A DNA stretch of 64,000 bases from Quercus robur (taxonomy: Eukaryota > Streptophyta > Magnoliopsida > Fagales > Fagaceae), in assembly GCF_932294415.1 (NCBI RefSeq), contig NC_065539.1:53773501-53837500 (forward strand), written 5' to 3'. Below the pieces are notes generated by a model. That model was not told the origin of the DNA and did no database searches. It was given only the letters and a program-made list of their open reading frames with translations. The position numbers and the translations under genes are program-made. Below, piece after piece: positions 1-10,287 of the stretch (position 1 is the first letter of the stretch; each line of letters begins with the position of its first letter).

Positions 1-264
1 GTGGCGGTGGTGAATGAATCCGCGAATAAAATAAGGATCGGAAATAAGAGAAAGCCAGTGCTTGGAGACGGATTTGTACAGTACAGCGTATCGACAAGGA
101 AGTCGATAAAGGATCTCCAACAACATAGCATCGGGAAGTTTGTTGTTGATAAATTCATATTCATACAATGGTTCCGATTCCGAATCTTCATTCCGATCAT
201 CTTTTTTTCTTCTTTTGCAGCGAGAAACCAAACTAAGGTCTGTGATTGACTCCTTCACTGCCAT
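1..264 (-). CDS. F-box protein, N-terminal part (runs off window)
   Basis: Read on the minus strand from the ATG at 264-262, this is 88 open codons reaching the left edge without a stop. The N-terminus is charged and includes an RCKRRKK stretch. An F-box follows at about residues 42-80: LPDAMLLEILYRLP, then VSKHWLSLISDPYFIRGF, which matches the plant consensus LPdelllEILsRLP...kCVSKsWrsLIsdp.F. Plant F-box proteins are substrate receptors of SCF E3 ubiquitin ligases and bind SKP1/ASK through this domain. The substrate-binding C-terminus (often Kelch or F-box-associated repeats) lies outside the window, so the target cannot be named. A TATA-rich stretch about 140 bp upstream supports this ATG. 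The open plus-strand frame over the same bases has no recognisable domain and is taken as a shadow. Confidence 0.88.
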   Translation of the reverse strand, partial: MAVKESITDLSLVSRCKRRKKDDRNEDSESEPLYEYEFINNKLPDAMLLEILYRLPCRYAVLYKSVSKHWLSLISDPYFIRGFIHHRH

Positions 265-398
265 ATTGGCAGATAGGGATAGGCTTAGCAGAAGCAGATT
301 GCAGATCTTATCAAAGGAAGAGGATATTGTAATTAGGGTTTTTTAGAGAAGAATTGAGTGGGTCGAATTTTTTTTTTTGTGTGGGTTTGAGCGAGGAT

Positions 399-419
399 CC
401 CTTATATATTTATATATAT
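399..419 (-). promoter_or_regulatory. TATA-box region of the F-box gene
   Basis: On the minus strand this reads as a run of TATATA/TATAAATA followed by GGGATCC. It lies about 135-155 bp upstream of the F-box ATG, leaving room for a leader of roughly 100 bp. Placement is by motif and distance only. Confidence 0.5.
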
Positions 420-1256
420 TGGTCGCTTAAATTTCAAGCCATTAAATCGGTTCATCTTTAAAAAAAAATTATGTCGGTTAATATTATCTTACCGCAAAAA
501 GATGTCTACTTGTTTAGGAGTTTTATTTGTGTCATGCTATCCGACTTTGTCTTTGCTAGGAGAGGTGAGCGCGTTGATTTGCTTCCAAATGAATATTTGT
601 GTGTATCAGCGTATAGCAAATTCCTTTTGGTTAGGACCTACGTCTTTTAGCACAAAAATTTTTCCAGAGAGTACAAAAACTAAATATAACAAAAAAAATT
701 TAAATAAAAAAAAAAAATTCATAGACTAAATTTTTATAAATTATCTTCAACTTGTATCATACCTCTTTTATGATACTAATATTATTTACATATAATATAA
801 ACTATAATAGTCTGTTTGAAGTAAGGGGAAAAATGAGAAATAGAGTAAAATAAAATAGATTTGATCCAAAATTAACCTATTTTCAAATAACTCTACTTTA
901 CTCCCCTCTATTCTCCTTCAATACAAAGTAAGGTTTTTTTAGCAATTCCTCTTTTTATATACACAGTTAAATAATAACTTGAAATGCATTTTCAATCTTG
1001 GTAAGAATCTTCGTTTGATTAATTTCATGCTGAAAATACATATTTCATGGTTGTTGTTTGTTGGGGACGTTTTTTGCGACAAAGGGCCAAAAATGCGAGA
1101 ATGGTCCAAATCTCCCCTTAGGTTCTTTAGAAGTGTTTATTTGTGGAGAATCAAGCCCAAAATTCCAAATGTATAATGAACAAAAGGCTAATAGTGCTTT
1201 GACAAGAGAAAATCAAAATGCTAATAATGAAAGTGCAGAAAAAGCATAAAAACATA
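420..1256. other. AT-rich intergenic stretch
   Basis: No coding exon, RNA gene or clear transposon end seen. Short open frames here have no recognisable domain. Confidence 0.6.
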
Positions 1257-1619
1257 ACAGGTCTGAAACTTCGACCCACAGTCACACAGAAAAAGAAAAT
1301 GAGGAAGGTCGTGAGGAAGAGAGGGAAGGTTCCCCTGTACCCATATTTCCACCCCTAAGGTTCAGAATTGTGAAAATGTCTCTTGGCTCAGTGGGTTTTT
1401 ACTTTCAAGTTTCAGCTCTATAGGGAAAACGTGGTTTAACAGGTCTAAAATTTTGACCCACAATCACACAGAAGAGGAAATTGAGGGAGGTCGTGAGGAC
1501 GAGAGGGAAGGTTCCCCTATACCCATATTTCCACCCCCAAACTTCGGAATTGTAAGATTCTTAAATAGTTGAATGGGTTTTTTGCTCTGAAGTTTCAGGG
1601 CTCTAGGTAGAACGTGGCT
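1257..1619. repeat. Two-copy tandem duplication, unit about 180 bp
   Basis: Copy 1 (about 1257-1436) and copy 2 (about 1439-1619) both begin ACAGGTCT and share GACCCACA.TCACACAGAA, then GAGGGAAGGTTCCCCT.TACCC, and end in AACGTGG. They differ at scattered bases, so the duplication is not recent. The polypurine/polypyrimidine texture resembles LTR-derived DNA, but no LTR ends were found. Confidence 0.7.
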
Positions 1620-3724
1620 AGTCCCTTTTGAATCTGATTCTGGCCTTTTGTACTAAGTTTGGGGTGCTTTAAGTGACTGGTTTTTGGTCAATAGAAGAGG
1701 TTTTGAACCCCAAGGTCTCAATCAAAGAGGTTATGGTCAGATTTGCTTTAATTGAGTAGGAGAGTTGGCTTGCTTTTTACATAATTTGGGAAATGGAGTG
1801 ACCTAAATTCATGGGTTGATGTTTCCTAGACATGGCAAGCCCTTGGAGTCTACATTTGGTTGTTGCAGTAGACAAGGCCAGCCACTTAGGGTTAGCTATG
1901 TGTTTTAGGCAAAAAAAAGGTAAAGCAGAAAAGTTAGGCCATAGTCATCCAGAGTATAAAATCTGTTTTGGGGTGGAAATTTTGGATACAAGACCTCCCT
2001 CATGAGCCTGAGGTGCTACCAATGTCCCTTACCCACTTGGTAGCACGCATGGGCTGAGCTCATGCAAAAGGTCCGAAAGGAACCGACCCATACCCTCCAA
2101 ACCACACTTCCTCAATTTCCCCATAAGTTGCATGGGCTTGGGCCATAATTAAAAGAATAAAATATAATATAATACATGAATCGAGTCCACAGGGAAGTCG
2201 AGCTTGGTTAAATCGGGCTTATACGAAATGTGTCACGAAAATGGGTATCAACATTGTTAAAACAACTAGAGTAAGTACAAGTTTAATTAATCTATCAACA
2301 AGTACATAAATTGTTGATTTTTTTAGCTCTCACCAACCCTTATCATAATTCAAAACATATTATTTTGATATGGATGTTTGGATTTATTTTTAAACCTTAT
2401 TTGGTAAGAGGATTTAAATACTTTTTTTTTTTTTTTTGGAAACCATAAATACAGTATTCAGAAAATCATTTCTTATTTTCCATGTTCAAAACATGATTTT
2501 GAAAAGGTTGAGAGAATGTTTTCATGATACAAAAAATATTTTTAATGGCATATTTGTAAATAAATTGAAAATAATAGACTCTATAGGTTTGTCCAAATTC
2601 TTTTATCTTGTAGATTAAAGAGCTTATTTTTATCACAAAAATATTCTTAAGTTTCAAATTTGAAGTTTATCATTATCCAAAAATAAAAAATAAAAGTAAA
2701 GAAAGAAAGAAGGGTACATTATTTTATTCCAACACTTCAATTTTAAAGCTTATAATAATAATAATAATAATCATCATCATCATCATCACCACCACCATTT
2801 GCACATTACTTCTTGTAAAATAATTTTTAAATTATTCTTAAAAGTGAGAGTTAAACACACAGAATGTAAAAAATTATTAGCTAAAAACTAGTTTCACATT
2901 CAATTTTTTAAAAATTATGTTTACACTATTTTGAAAAAAAAAAAAAAAAAAATCCTTATATCAAACAGACCCTTATATAGCTAATTAAAAAAATGACATC
3001 AACGGCAGTGGGCGGTGGGGCACTAGTGCATATACACACAATTGTCGCATATCTAATTAATCTCTGTGATCCGTAGACTAATTCAGGTTTTTTTTTTTTT
3101 TTTTTTTTTTTTCATATTTACTTGTTAAAGGAGAAAAGGGGTTTTCTAATTGGAGGGGCCATGGATGGGCTAACTTTTGAAAATGGGTTTAATGGGTATT
3201 TTTGTTTATTAATTTAATTTATTTATTTTGGGATTTTTATGGACTCATTCAAAACTTTGAAAAGTAATTATAAATTTTTAAGGGCTATTTTATTGGGTTT
3301 TTCTAGTTTAATTCAAAAGGTTTGAGGAGTTAAAGGCCTCAATTCTAAAATCTAAGTGGGCCTAATAAATACATTTTTATTGTAATTTTACTCTTTTCAT
3401 TTGTGATTTGAATACTATCTCTAATAGAAAATTGAAAAAAACTAGGGGGTCATGGCCCCCTTGGCCCCCCTTGGCCCTACCCTAGCTTTGCCTTAGTCTT
3501 TAGCTGATCTTATTAAATTTTATTTTGAAGCATTCTTATCCTCTGTTGAGTATAATCATGTGATATTGATAGATATTTTAATTTATTCTCCACTTTTGGC
3601 TTTAAAAATTATGGTTTTCACCCTTTTTGAGTTTTAATGGACAAAATATGATACCAACAATTTTCAAGGTACAAATTATAAATCATAAGCATCCTTGATT
3701 ACAAATCATCTTTTCATTCCAAAA
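1620..3724. other. Intergenic, degenerate repeat DNA
   Basis: 1810-2140 is less AT-rich and has LTR-like texture (a TATAAAA at about 1957 and GGGCTTGGGCC-type words) but no matching end. 3430-3500 has a C-rich CATGGCCCCC...GGCCCCCC stretch resembling the inner end of the hAT element at 52007. Long A and T runs are present. No gene seen. Confidence 0.45.
2750..2798. repeat. Compound trinucleotide microsatellite (ATA)n(ATC)n(ACC)n
   Basis: About seven ATA units run directly into ATC units and then ACC units, consistent with stepwise point change within one trinucleotide array. Confidence 0.85.
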
Positions 3725-4010
3725 TACAAAATGACCTTCAATTTATCAGCAATGTGAAATGACCTCAGTGATGATTATTCAAATAAGGTTGAGAAGCTCA
3801 AAACCAACATGATAATTCAGCTGATGCGAATTAGTTGGACATTGGCTTTGGTTGATTAGAGTTCTATAAAATAATACTATTACTTGAGGAGAAAGGGAAA
3901 TGCGAGAACAATACCATCGGAATAAGACTAGCTGCGTACGTATGGAATAAAGAACTCTTCCAGATGAGACTCTTGTTCATATGTGAAGCGTAATTGCCAT
4001 ATATGTGTGT
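3725..4010 (+). repeat. Dispersed repeat, copy 1 (partner at 24105-24355)
   Basis: Shares an ordered series of words with 24105-24355: CAATGTGAAATGACCT, ATTATTCAAATAAGGTT, GCGAATTAGTTGGA, GTTCTATAAAATAATACT, ACTAGCTGC, GTGAAGCGTAATTG. Small indels separate the copies. Neither copy has an obvious reading frame or terminal repeats, so the nature of the unit is unknown. Confidence 0.75.
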
Positions 4011-4138
4011 TGTTTTACACTACTAATTGCAGACCCACCTAGAGGAAATTTTCAAGCAGGCAACTTCTCTGCTAGAAGAATATCAGAGACTCGCTAAAGG
4101 CCTCTCCCACCGATAAGCATGCAGCATGCTGCATGCAG

Positions 4139-4308
4139 TTTCTGTGGTGCTTTTGGCCCATACACATTCTTTGATTTTGTTTTTCTCTTGTTTTGGTTTT
4201 ATGGGAGTTTCGGGCCACTGTGTTTTCTGTGGTGCTTTGGCCGATACACATTCGTTGATTTTGTTTTTCTCTTGTTTTGGTTTAATGGTTGTTTCGGGCC
4301 ACTGTGTT
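4139..4308 (+). repeat. Two-copy 85-bp tandem duplication
   Basis: 4139-4223 and 4224-4308 both read TTTCTGTGGTGCTTT, then ATACACATTC, TTGATTTTGTTTTTCTCTTG and TTTCGGGCCACTGTG. The duplication makes two overlapping plus frames look repetitive; these are not considered genes. Confidence 0.85.
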
Positions 4309-5539
4309 TGGCCTCTACTAAACTTTCTTTTGTAACTTTTTTACATTAATATACTTCTCTCTTCGGTCTAAAGAAAAAAGAAAAAAAAGCAATTTTACAC
4401 GTTTAATCTTATTATTCTACATGTCAAAAAAGTGTAACATATCTAATTATAATCAATCAAGCCTAATTAGGAATGATGGCCCTCCAATCCAAAAAAAAAA
4501 AAAAAAAAGAATGATGGCACTACATATACATTAACATTTTGAACTTCATCTCCAGCTGCTGTGTTGTCGAGAATGGAATTACAAGAGTCAAACTTGGCAG
4601 TCATGGGTTGGAGGTTAGTTTCTTTCTCTCTCACTTCTTCTGTCTCTCTTGTTAATATCATTCACCACATATGCATTCTTCACATATACTAATAAGTTTA
4701 GATTTCTTGGGCTTTCTTTCCTAATTACAAAAGTAGTTGTCTGATATTTAATTGAATATCAATAACATTATATGAGAATCATGAAGTTGAATGAAATGGG
4801 TGAGATTCTTCATCATGATACAGAGGAACATCTTACCTAAATATATAAACAAAGATACATATGAAGAGAAATGAATGGGGATAAACTGATAATCCTAGTA
4901 CTACACTGTAATTGTCAGTCTTTTAAATCATAAGCTGCAGGTACTGTTTCTACAATCACAAAGGCAAATGAGAGCCCCCAATTTCCACACAACTTTGCAA
5001 GACTAGGTTTTTGTAATTCAGACAAGGCCTTCAGAAGTATCTGAGTATATAAATTTTTTTAAGATATAATTGCGAGTCCTACTAGCAAAATTAATCTCTT
5101 TTTATTTAATTATTATTAGAACATTATATGTAAGCAGTGTCCCCTTGGATTGGAATTTAGGATCATTCTGCATAAAAGTAACTGCGGAAAAAGACCAACA
5201 TCTTGAAAATAACTCAATGTGGGTAAGAAAGAGGTAGTCTAAATAAGAAGATTGTCTAACAGGTAGTGATCAGGAGACCAAAGCCACTCATCTCTGCATA
5301 CATCACTTGTAGAAGTATATTTGAAAGAGAGAGGTTCCTAATAAGTGCAACCATTCCCATCTAGGCTCTAACTCAAGCAGAGTGGCAATGAAACTACCAA
5401 GCATCACAAAAAAATGCTTTGAAAAATTCTTAAATCCATACTTGCCAAGGGCCTTGTATTGATGGCACTACACATTCATTAACATTTTGAACTTCTTTAA
5501 AAAAAAAAAAATCATTTTGAAGTATGAGTTAAGCAACCA
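4309..5539. other. Intergenic stretch with a short dispersed duplicate
   Basis: A 30-base word starting GATGGCACTACA occurs at about 4515 and again at about 5461, the second just left of the HSF pseudogene. A minus frame at 4661-4467 has codon-like texture but no family I recognise. Otherwise AT-rich with no gene seen. Confidence 0.5.
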
Positions 5540-5900
5540 AAAGAAATCCTCTTAGAAGGAAGACATTTCAAGTTCAAGCTTCACAGCAGGCTCTGGACTC
5601 TTGTGTTGAAGTTGGAAGGTTTGGATTAGATAGAAAAGTTGATTGGTTGAAGTGTGACAAGCAGGTTCTAATGGTGGAACTGGTGAAGCTTAGACAGCAA
5701 CAACAAAATACTAGAACTTACATCCAATCAATGGAGGATAGACTTAGAAAGACAGAAGGGAAACAGCAACAGATGATGACTTTCTTGGCCAGAGAAATGC
5801 AGAATCTCAACTTACAATAATTAGTTCAGCAGAAGGAAAGAAGAAAGAAACTCCAAGAAACAATAACGAAGAAGAGAAGGTGACCTATTGATCCAACTGA
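5540..5900 (+). pseudogene. Heat-stress transcription factor exon-2 fragment (broken)
   Basis: This stretch tracks the oligomerisation-domain part of exon 2 of the intact gene at 50190-51718 (its bases about 51020-51370) nearly word for word: CACAGCAGGCTCTGGA, AAGCAGGTTCTAATGGTGGA, CAATCAATGGAGGATAGACT, GGGAAACAGCAACAGATGAT. The DNA-binding-domain exon, the intron and the activation/export region are absent. In the inherited frame there are at least two stops: a TAA where the intact gene reads FLQQLDQQ (with 3 bases lost) and a TGA before PID. The copy cannot make a working factor. With only part of one exon present, the copying mechanism (DNA duplication or retroposition) cannot be decided. 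Confidence 0.9.
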
Positions 5901-5970
5901 ATTCCATTTCCATCCAACAAACGAGTAATTACCATCAGCATTTCCCTGTCAAGCAGTTCAGCAAGTTTCA

Positions 5971-6641
5971 TTACAACAGTTTCCATTTCATCATTTGCAA
6001 TCTCCCACGCCAACCAAGGATGTCAAGTAGATTCCCCATCCAAAATCTTTGGCTATCAAGATTAATTAACAAGCTACTAAGACTATAATTAGAAATAATG
6101 GCACTTTCCATTTCTTGATCTGCAATGCCTTCTCTCTCTCGGGAATTAATTACAATCCTCATGCCCTCAAACTTCATTTTCTTGACAGCATTCTTTTCCT
6201 CCTCCTCTTGTAAACTCTTCATGACAACCGTTTCCTCTCGTTCTCCAAGAGTACTATTGGCAGCTTCTTGCTCTTTGTCTTCTTCTTGACTACTCTTGAC
6301 AGCTTCTTCATTTTTGTCTTCTTCAGCTGGTAGACAATTGATGGCCGAATTATCTATTCCCCAATCGGCCTCTTCAAGGGATGGTAATTCTTCTCGCACA
6401 ATGATCTCTTGTTCAACTGGATTCAAATTGGCAATTTTCACCAAGGGTAATGAATGGGCCATTAGTACCATAAAGTTTTTCATCCTTAAATCTCTTTCCT
6501 TTTCTCTCTCGGCTAAAGCCAATAATTGCTGTTTAATATCTGTCTCGTCTAAGAGACTAATTAGTTCGCTCCTCACTTCATCTAACAGTTGGTTCAGATT
6601 GTGAATGTCATGTCGGATTCCCCAAGTCCATATCTGGTACT
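5971..6641 (-). CDS. Unrecognised glutamate/lysine-rich reading frame (possible exon)
   Basis: An open minus-strand frame ends at a stop at 5971. It has no ATG at its head and stays open upstream to 6641, where the preceding bases GGTAG could be a 3' splice site, so it is better read as a terminal exon than as a complete gene. The product is hydrophilic and probably helical: an N-terminal leucine-rich coiled-coil-like part (LNQLLDEVRSEL, LLALAEREKERDLRMKN), then an acidic Glu/Lys/Gln-rich middle (about residues 100-165), then a basic tail ending near the HSF fragment. I recognise no family. No upstream exon with an ATG was found; a MITE and a (GA)n tract lie upstream. It could be a lineage-specific gene, a decayed gene or chance. 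Confidence 0.35.
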
Positions 6642-6689
6642 ACCGTTATTATCTCTAAATTAAAAAATGAAAAAAAAAAATCGAAACTA

Positions 6690-6895
6690 AAAGGGTCTGT
6701 TTGGGATCTGCTTATTTTGCTGAAACTGAAAACTTTTTGCTGAAAATACTGTAGATAAAGATAAAAGTTAACTGAAATAGTACAGTGAGACCCATGAATA
6801 GTACCAAAAAGTGCAACAGGACCCATGAATAGTAACAAAAATAAACTGAATAATAAAATAAGCTAACTTTTTAATTTGCAGCCAAACACACACCA
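6690..6895. mobile_element. Short TIR element (hAT-like MITE)
   Basis: The left end GGGTCTGTTTGG pairs with a right end whose reverse complement is GGTGTGTGTTTGG. The interior repeats GACCCATGAATAGTA. This is the common plant GGG.CTGTTTGG type of non-autonomous element. No clean target duplication could be assigned. Confidence 0.6.
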
Positions 6896-7173
6896 AGTAA
6901 CATTGAAAAGGACAAGCGATGACTGCTGTACCGACTACCTTCTAATAATAACCATATACAAAGAAAGAAAAAGAAAAAGAAACTAAGCTTAATTAACGTG
7001 GAAAAGGACAATGGCAGAAGAAGGATGATGGACTTTGAGAGAGAGAGAGAGAGAGAGGGTGATTGATGAGTAGAGAAGGGTTGAGAAATCTTCTTGAGAG
7101 AAGGGTTGAGAGAATCTTTTTTAGAGGGGAATTTGAATGAGAGAGAATTGTTAAAAGTAAAAAAAGGGTTTTA
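6896..7173. other. Intergenic stretch with (GA)n
   Basis: Contains a (GA)n run at about 7037-7057 and two GAGAAGGGTTGAGA repeats at about 7073-7110. On the minus strand it would be pyrimidine-rich, like a plant leader upstream of the 5971-6641 frame, but no ATG or splice donor supports a gene. Confidence 0.4.
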
Positions 7174-7397
7174 GAGCATCTTTAGCAGCTTTTCTAAATT
7201 TTTGTACTATTTAGACAATGAATAATAACATTTATCTTTTACCAATCTACTTTTTTAAATACATTTTCCAACATACTCTCTATACTTTCTTCATCTCATG
7301 TAAATATTATTTCTTCATTCATTCATTCTTTATTCTTTTTATAATCTTCATTTATTCTTCACCTATTCATTTCCAACAACTATATTTCAATAATAAC

Positions 7398-8076
7398 TGT
7401 GGGGCCCGGCTCAAAATAATGGGCTAATTAAACTACGGGCCCGTCCGAGAAGATCCTGTCCGAGGAGAAGTCATAGCCCAAACATTATTTAAAGCCCAAT
7501 TGCGGTAAAAGAGACCTGTCCGAGGAGTAACTCCTCCTCGGACATTACGAAGTCCGGATGAAGAGCTCGCCCCAACCATTGCAGTTCATCCTCCAAGCAT
7601 ATAAAAAAAGAATAAAACCCAAAATATCTCATGGAAAGCTGCCACCACCACATTAAATGTGTCACAACCACTCTCTTGGCCGCATTAATGAGGAAAAGAC
7701 CCCTGAAAAGTGCTACCTTGGCCACTGCAACTCACAAAGGAGTGATAAGGGTGTCTGATAGGACAGGTGCTCAAGTGGGGGCTTGGATGATTAACAAGTG
7801 TAAGGTTCAGATAAGACTGAGAGACCTATATAATGTAGTGGAGTCCCTCAAAGAGAGGAACGAAAACAAAAATGTATGATCTGTGCCCAGGAAATAGAAT
7901 CTTCTGTTAGACATCCATTCTTGTGTTTTTTGTTTCTGCAATAACATTGTCCATGCATTAGACCGACTAAGTTCACTGAGGCTAAGTTCTTTGACCAATC
8001 CTCTACAAAGATTCATTGTGTGTTGCGCCTTGGGCCAAGGCCTGATCGGTAGGATTTTGACCAGGAAAATCGTGCA
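7398..8076 (+). repeat. 5' LTR of the Tat/Retand element
   Basis: Begins TGTGGGGCCC and ends GTGCA, two bases before the primer-binding site. A TATA-like GCATATAAAAAAAG at about 7596 may be the LTR promoter. Its last 236 bases (7841-8076) match 12206-12441 with about four substitutions. Confidence 0.85.
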
Positions 8077-8078
8077 AC

Positions 8079-8096
8079 TGGCGCCGTCTGTGGGAA
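8079..8096 (+). promoter_or_regulatory. Primer-binding site
   Basis: TGGCGCCGTCTGTGGGAA begins 2 nt after the LTR end. The TGGCGCC start is typical of plant Ty3 elements primed by a tRNA ending GGCGCCA (tRNA-Asp type). The tRNA identity is inferred from the first seven bases only. Confidence 0.75.
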
Positions 8097-8130
8097 AGAA
8101 CTAGGATATCAGCTAGCACAGTGGTCGAGC

Positions 8131-9468
8131 ATGGCAGAACTAGGTCCATACCAGGAGAATCCTCACCAGGCTAACTCCCAACAGACACAACCCGTTGAGT
8201 CCCAAAGGCAAAATAACCCCGCCAACCCAGGCGGCAGAGGGAATCGTGAGGGAAGTGTGCATACTATCTGAACGAGCCAGAGTCACACTCAGACGGGTAG
8301 TCACGTGTCCTAGAGGCGAAATAGTCATCAGGCCATGCAGCGAGAGATAGATGACCTGAAAAGGAAGTTACGACGTGTGCAGCGAAAGCGATCTCCCTCT
8401 GGCTCAGACGAGTCCTCTAATGCGGAGGATGCAAGTTACCGACGGAGGTCAAGGACCCCCCCAAGTGAAACCTTTTCTTACGAAAGGGAACCACGCCCTG
8501 TACGGAAGTATGAGAGCCCATCCAGCAAGGGTTCGGGAAACGATGCTATGAAGAGGGCGCTAGACCAGGTTTCAAGGTCACCCTTCACGTATAGAATCGA
8601 AGGGCCTAAGCTGCCTCGACTTTTCAACCAACCAGCGTTCGCCATCTATAACGGCCGAGCAGACCCGGTAGAGCATGTGAGTCAGTTTAACCAAAAAATG
8701 GCAATCTACTCGCAAAATGAAGCCCTAATGGGCAAAATCTTCCCATCCAGCTTGGGATCGATGGCGATGAGGTGGTTCAACATCCTGAAGATAAATTCCA
8801 TAGGCTCATACAAGCAGCTCACTCAGGCTTTCTGCTCCCGCTTTATCACAAACACCATAGTCCCTCGACCCCTCAGTTCGCTATTGTCCTTATCCATGCA
8901 CGAAGGAGAAACCCTGGAAGCATACTCGGATAGATATTGGGAGGTATATAACGACTTAGATGACAACCATGATGATGTTGCTATCAGCACATTCAAAAGC
9001 GGTCTCCCCACCGAGCATCGCTTAAGGAAATCCCTCACTGGTAAACCAGTTGCCAACGTTAATCAGTTGATGGATAGGATCGACAAATACAAAAGGGTGG
9101 AGGAAGATCAGCTGCAAGGAAGGGGAAAGGAGAAGGTCATCCCCCCCAAGGCAAATGATTTTAGGTCGGAACGGTGTAACCCTAGCCAACCGAGGAGAGA
9201 TTTTCCGCGACAGGCTGGACAGAGTAACACGCAAACGGTGAATGATGTGTTCGGTGAACCAGTACAGCAGGTGCTGGAGAAAGTAAAAAACGAGCCCTAT
9301 TTCAGATGGCTGGGAAAGATGGCTGGAGACCCTTCCAAACGTAACCAGAACCTGTATTGCCACTATCATCAGGACCATGGGCATACCACTGAGGATTGCA
9401 GGAATCTATGGAATCACCTAGATCAGTTGGTCCGAGAAGGGAAGTTGCGTCACCTTCTGCACCCCTAG
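8131..9468 (+). pseudogene. gag: gag polyprotein (two in-frame stops)
   Basis: The natural start is the ATG at 8131, in frame with the long open part from 8335. Between them are two stops, a TGA after GSVHTI and a TAG after TGSHVS, so only the downstream part is continuously open. Capsid-type sequence follows (FNQKMAIYSQNEALMGKIF, MRWFNILKINSIGSYKQL, LEAYSDRYWEVYND). Near the end is the Tat-type knuckle CHYHQDHGHTTEDC, in which the second Cys is replaced by His as is usual in this group. The product would coat the retrotransposon RNA in the cytoplasm. The stop at 9468 separates it from protease. Confidence 0.85.
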
Positions 9469-9660
9469 AACGGCCATCCCGGTCAAGCAATACAAGAATC
9501 TCGAAAGGATGTGTCCTTAAGACCCCCCACCGGAACGATACATGTTATCCTCGCCGCACTAGGAAGAATGGGACCACCCCTCCCCAGGGTACTGGCTGTT
9601 GATCGGCTCCCCTCCGAGGACAGGTAAAGGGAACCCAAAAGGTCGAAAAAGGGAAGCTCT

Positions 9661-10170
9661 TTGATACTGGGATTTTCGGACAAGGATAAGAGAGGAACTA
9701 TTCAACCTCACGACGATGCCCTAGTGGTCACGTTAAGAATTGGAGGCTTCGATGTGAAAAGGGTGTTAGTAGACTTAGGAAGTGCGGTGGAGATAATGTA
9801 CCCTGATCTATACAAGAGGCTGAACCTGAAGCCGGAAGATTTGGCAGCTTATGACTCCCCCTTTCTCAGCTTCGAAGGGAGGATTGTTACGCCAAAAGGG
9901 CAGATCCGACTACCCATACAGACTGGGTTGGAGGTGGTGAAGGTAAATTTTATCGTGGTCAACGCTTACTCACCCTACACCGCGATCGTTGCCAGGCCAT
10001 GGATCCACGCCCTAGAAGCCGTATCCTCCACACTCCACCAAAAAGTAAAATACCCATCCAGAGGACAAGTAGAAGAGATCCGAGGAGATCAGGCCATGGC
10101 CAGGCAGTGTATGGTGGCCGCCATCTTACATCGGCCCCCTGCTGAGTCCTCGGCCCCTGAGAGCTTATAG
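9661..10170 (+). pseudogene. Retrotransposon aspartic protease region
   Basis: Contains VLVDLGSAVEIMYPDLYKRL, which corresponds to the retroelement protease active site (usually VDTGSSADI/VDQGSSVEI): the catalytic Asp is kept, and Leu replaces the usual Thr or Gln before Gly. Downstream PFLSFEGRIVTPKGQI and FIVVNAYSPYTAIVARPWIH follow the family order. A TAG at 10168 and further stops separate it from reverse transcriptase, which in an active element is read through from the same polyprotein. Confidence 0.85.
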
Positions 10171-10287
10171 CAACCAGCCGCCTCGACAGGGTAAGGCGAT
10201 GGACTAGTCGAGGAAATAAGGTGTGAAAGTTTAGATAAATTCGCTGTCAACAGCGACCCGGAGAAGTTTTTTCAGGTCGGCTCCGAG

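Noticed and set aside
1..249. Plus-strand 82-codon frame from a GTG
   Set aside because: The F-box domain is on the opposite strand; the plus frame has no domain and no ATG.
8140..9683. Minus-strand frames under gag
   Set aside because: Shadows of the retrotransposon gag coding strand.
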